Below, in pieces: positions 63,974 through 64,000 of a stretch of 64,000 nt of DNA. The position numbers and the translations under genes were made by a program. The DNA comes from Anaerocolumna sp047777345 (GTDB lineage Bacteria; Bacillota; Clostridia; Lachnospirales; Lachnospiraceae): NCBI GenBank assembly GCA_047777345.1, contig JBKEEJ010000001.1, forward strand, positions 186,001-250,000, read 5' to 3'. How positions within the stretch are numbered: position 1 is the first letter of the stretch; the number at the start of each line of letters is the position of its first letter. Under the pieces are notes generated by a model. That model was given only the letters and a program-made list of their open reading frames with translations, had not been told where the DNA came from and searched no databases.

Positions 63974-64000
63974 TAAAAAATACAGGGGTATCCGGCGGCC

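Overview
The window looks like a chromosomal segment of a spore-forming, low-GC Gram-positive anaerobe of the Lachnospiraceae (Clostridium cluster XIVa). This is inferred from the 16S rRNA signature, an alpha/beta-type small acid-soluble spore protein, the gene orders tig-clpP-clpX-lon-engB and rho-rpmE-yqhQ-prmC-prfA, consistent AGGAGG ribosome binding sites, and a cellobiose phosphorylase close to the clostridial enzyme. Genus cannot be fixed without a database comparison. Almost all of the window is core chromosome; I see no prophage, CRISPR array, intact transposon or defence island.

Layout. 1-2.4 kb: 3' end of RNase Z, tsaD, ispD. 2.5-9.4 kb: an RNA block with two tRNA-Ser, an unusually ordered rRNA locus (16S-5S-tRNAIle-tRNAAla-23S, with the 5S gene between 16S and 23S and separate promoter-like sequences in the spacers), then eight tRNAs and a terminator. 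9.5-16.5 kb: a DUF1700-like membrane protein, a tiny Asn/Thr/Ser repeat protein followed by a group IIC intron relic, a rhodanese, a THUMP RNA methyltransferase, an alpha/beta hydrolase, a cell-wall amidase, an RdgB-type ITPase and a YfcE-type phosphodiesterase. 16.7-17.6 kb: a second cluster of seven tRNAs. None of the 19 tRNA genes encodes its CCA end. 18-24.5 kb: YgjP-type metallopeptidase, Ddl, DJ-1/PfpI, AgcS transporter, SASP, GlmM.

24.7-31.1 kb is the proteostasis block (trigger factor, ClpP, ClpX, Lon, EngB), with a MITE-like palindrome between clpX and lon. 31-38.5 kb: DUF4364 protein, TIGR01212 radical SAM protein, Rho with a long low-complexity insertion, L31, YqhQ, PrmC, RF1. 38.6-49.8 kb: a zinc-ribbon membrane protein of unknown function, TrmH-type methyltransferase, NfeD/SPFH pair, LTA-synthase-like sulfatase, patatin, OTC with ARG-box-like sites, DUF6145-like protein, CoaX, DusB, YvyF-like protein. 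50-54 kb: Asd and two membrane-anchored proteins of unknown function. 54.4-58.5 kb: a frameshifted cellobiose phosphorylase with an upstream palindromic operator, a structured RNA ending in a strong terminator, an ECF S component, and YaiI. 58.7-64 kb: a YbaK/ProX-type editing protein, a secreted BIG2-M14 carboxypeptidase, an aminotransferase whose best start is a non-canonical ATC, and a CDF metal exporter.

The most promising leads are the structured RNA at 56850-57152, the rearranged multi-promoter rRNA locus, the one-base frameshift in cellobiose phosphorylase, the ATC-start aminotransferase, the group IIC intron relic placed directly after a terminator, and two or three tiny ORFs. No complete undescribed multi-gene system is evident.
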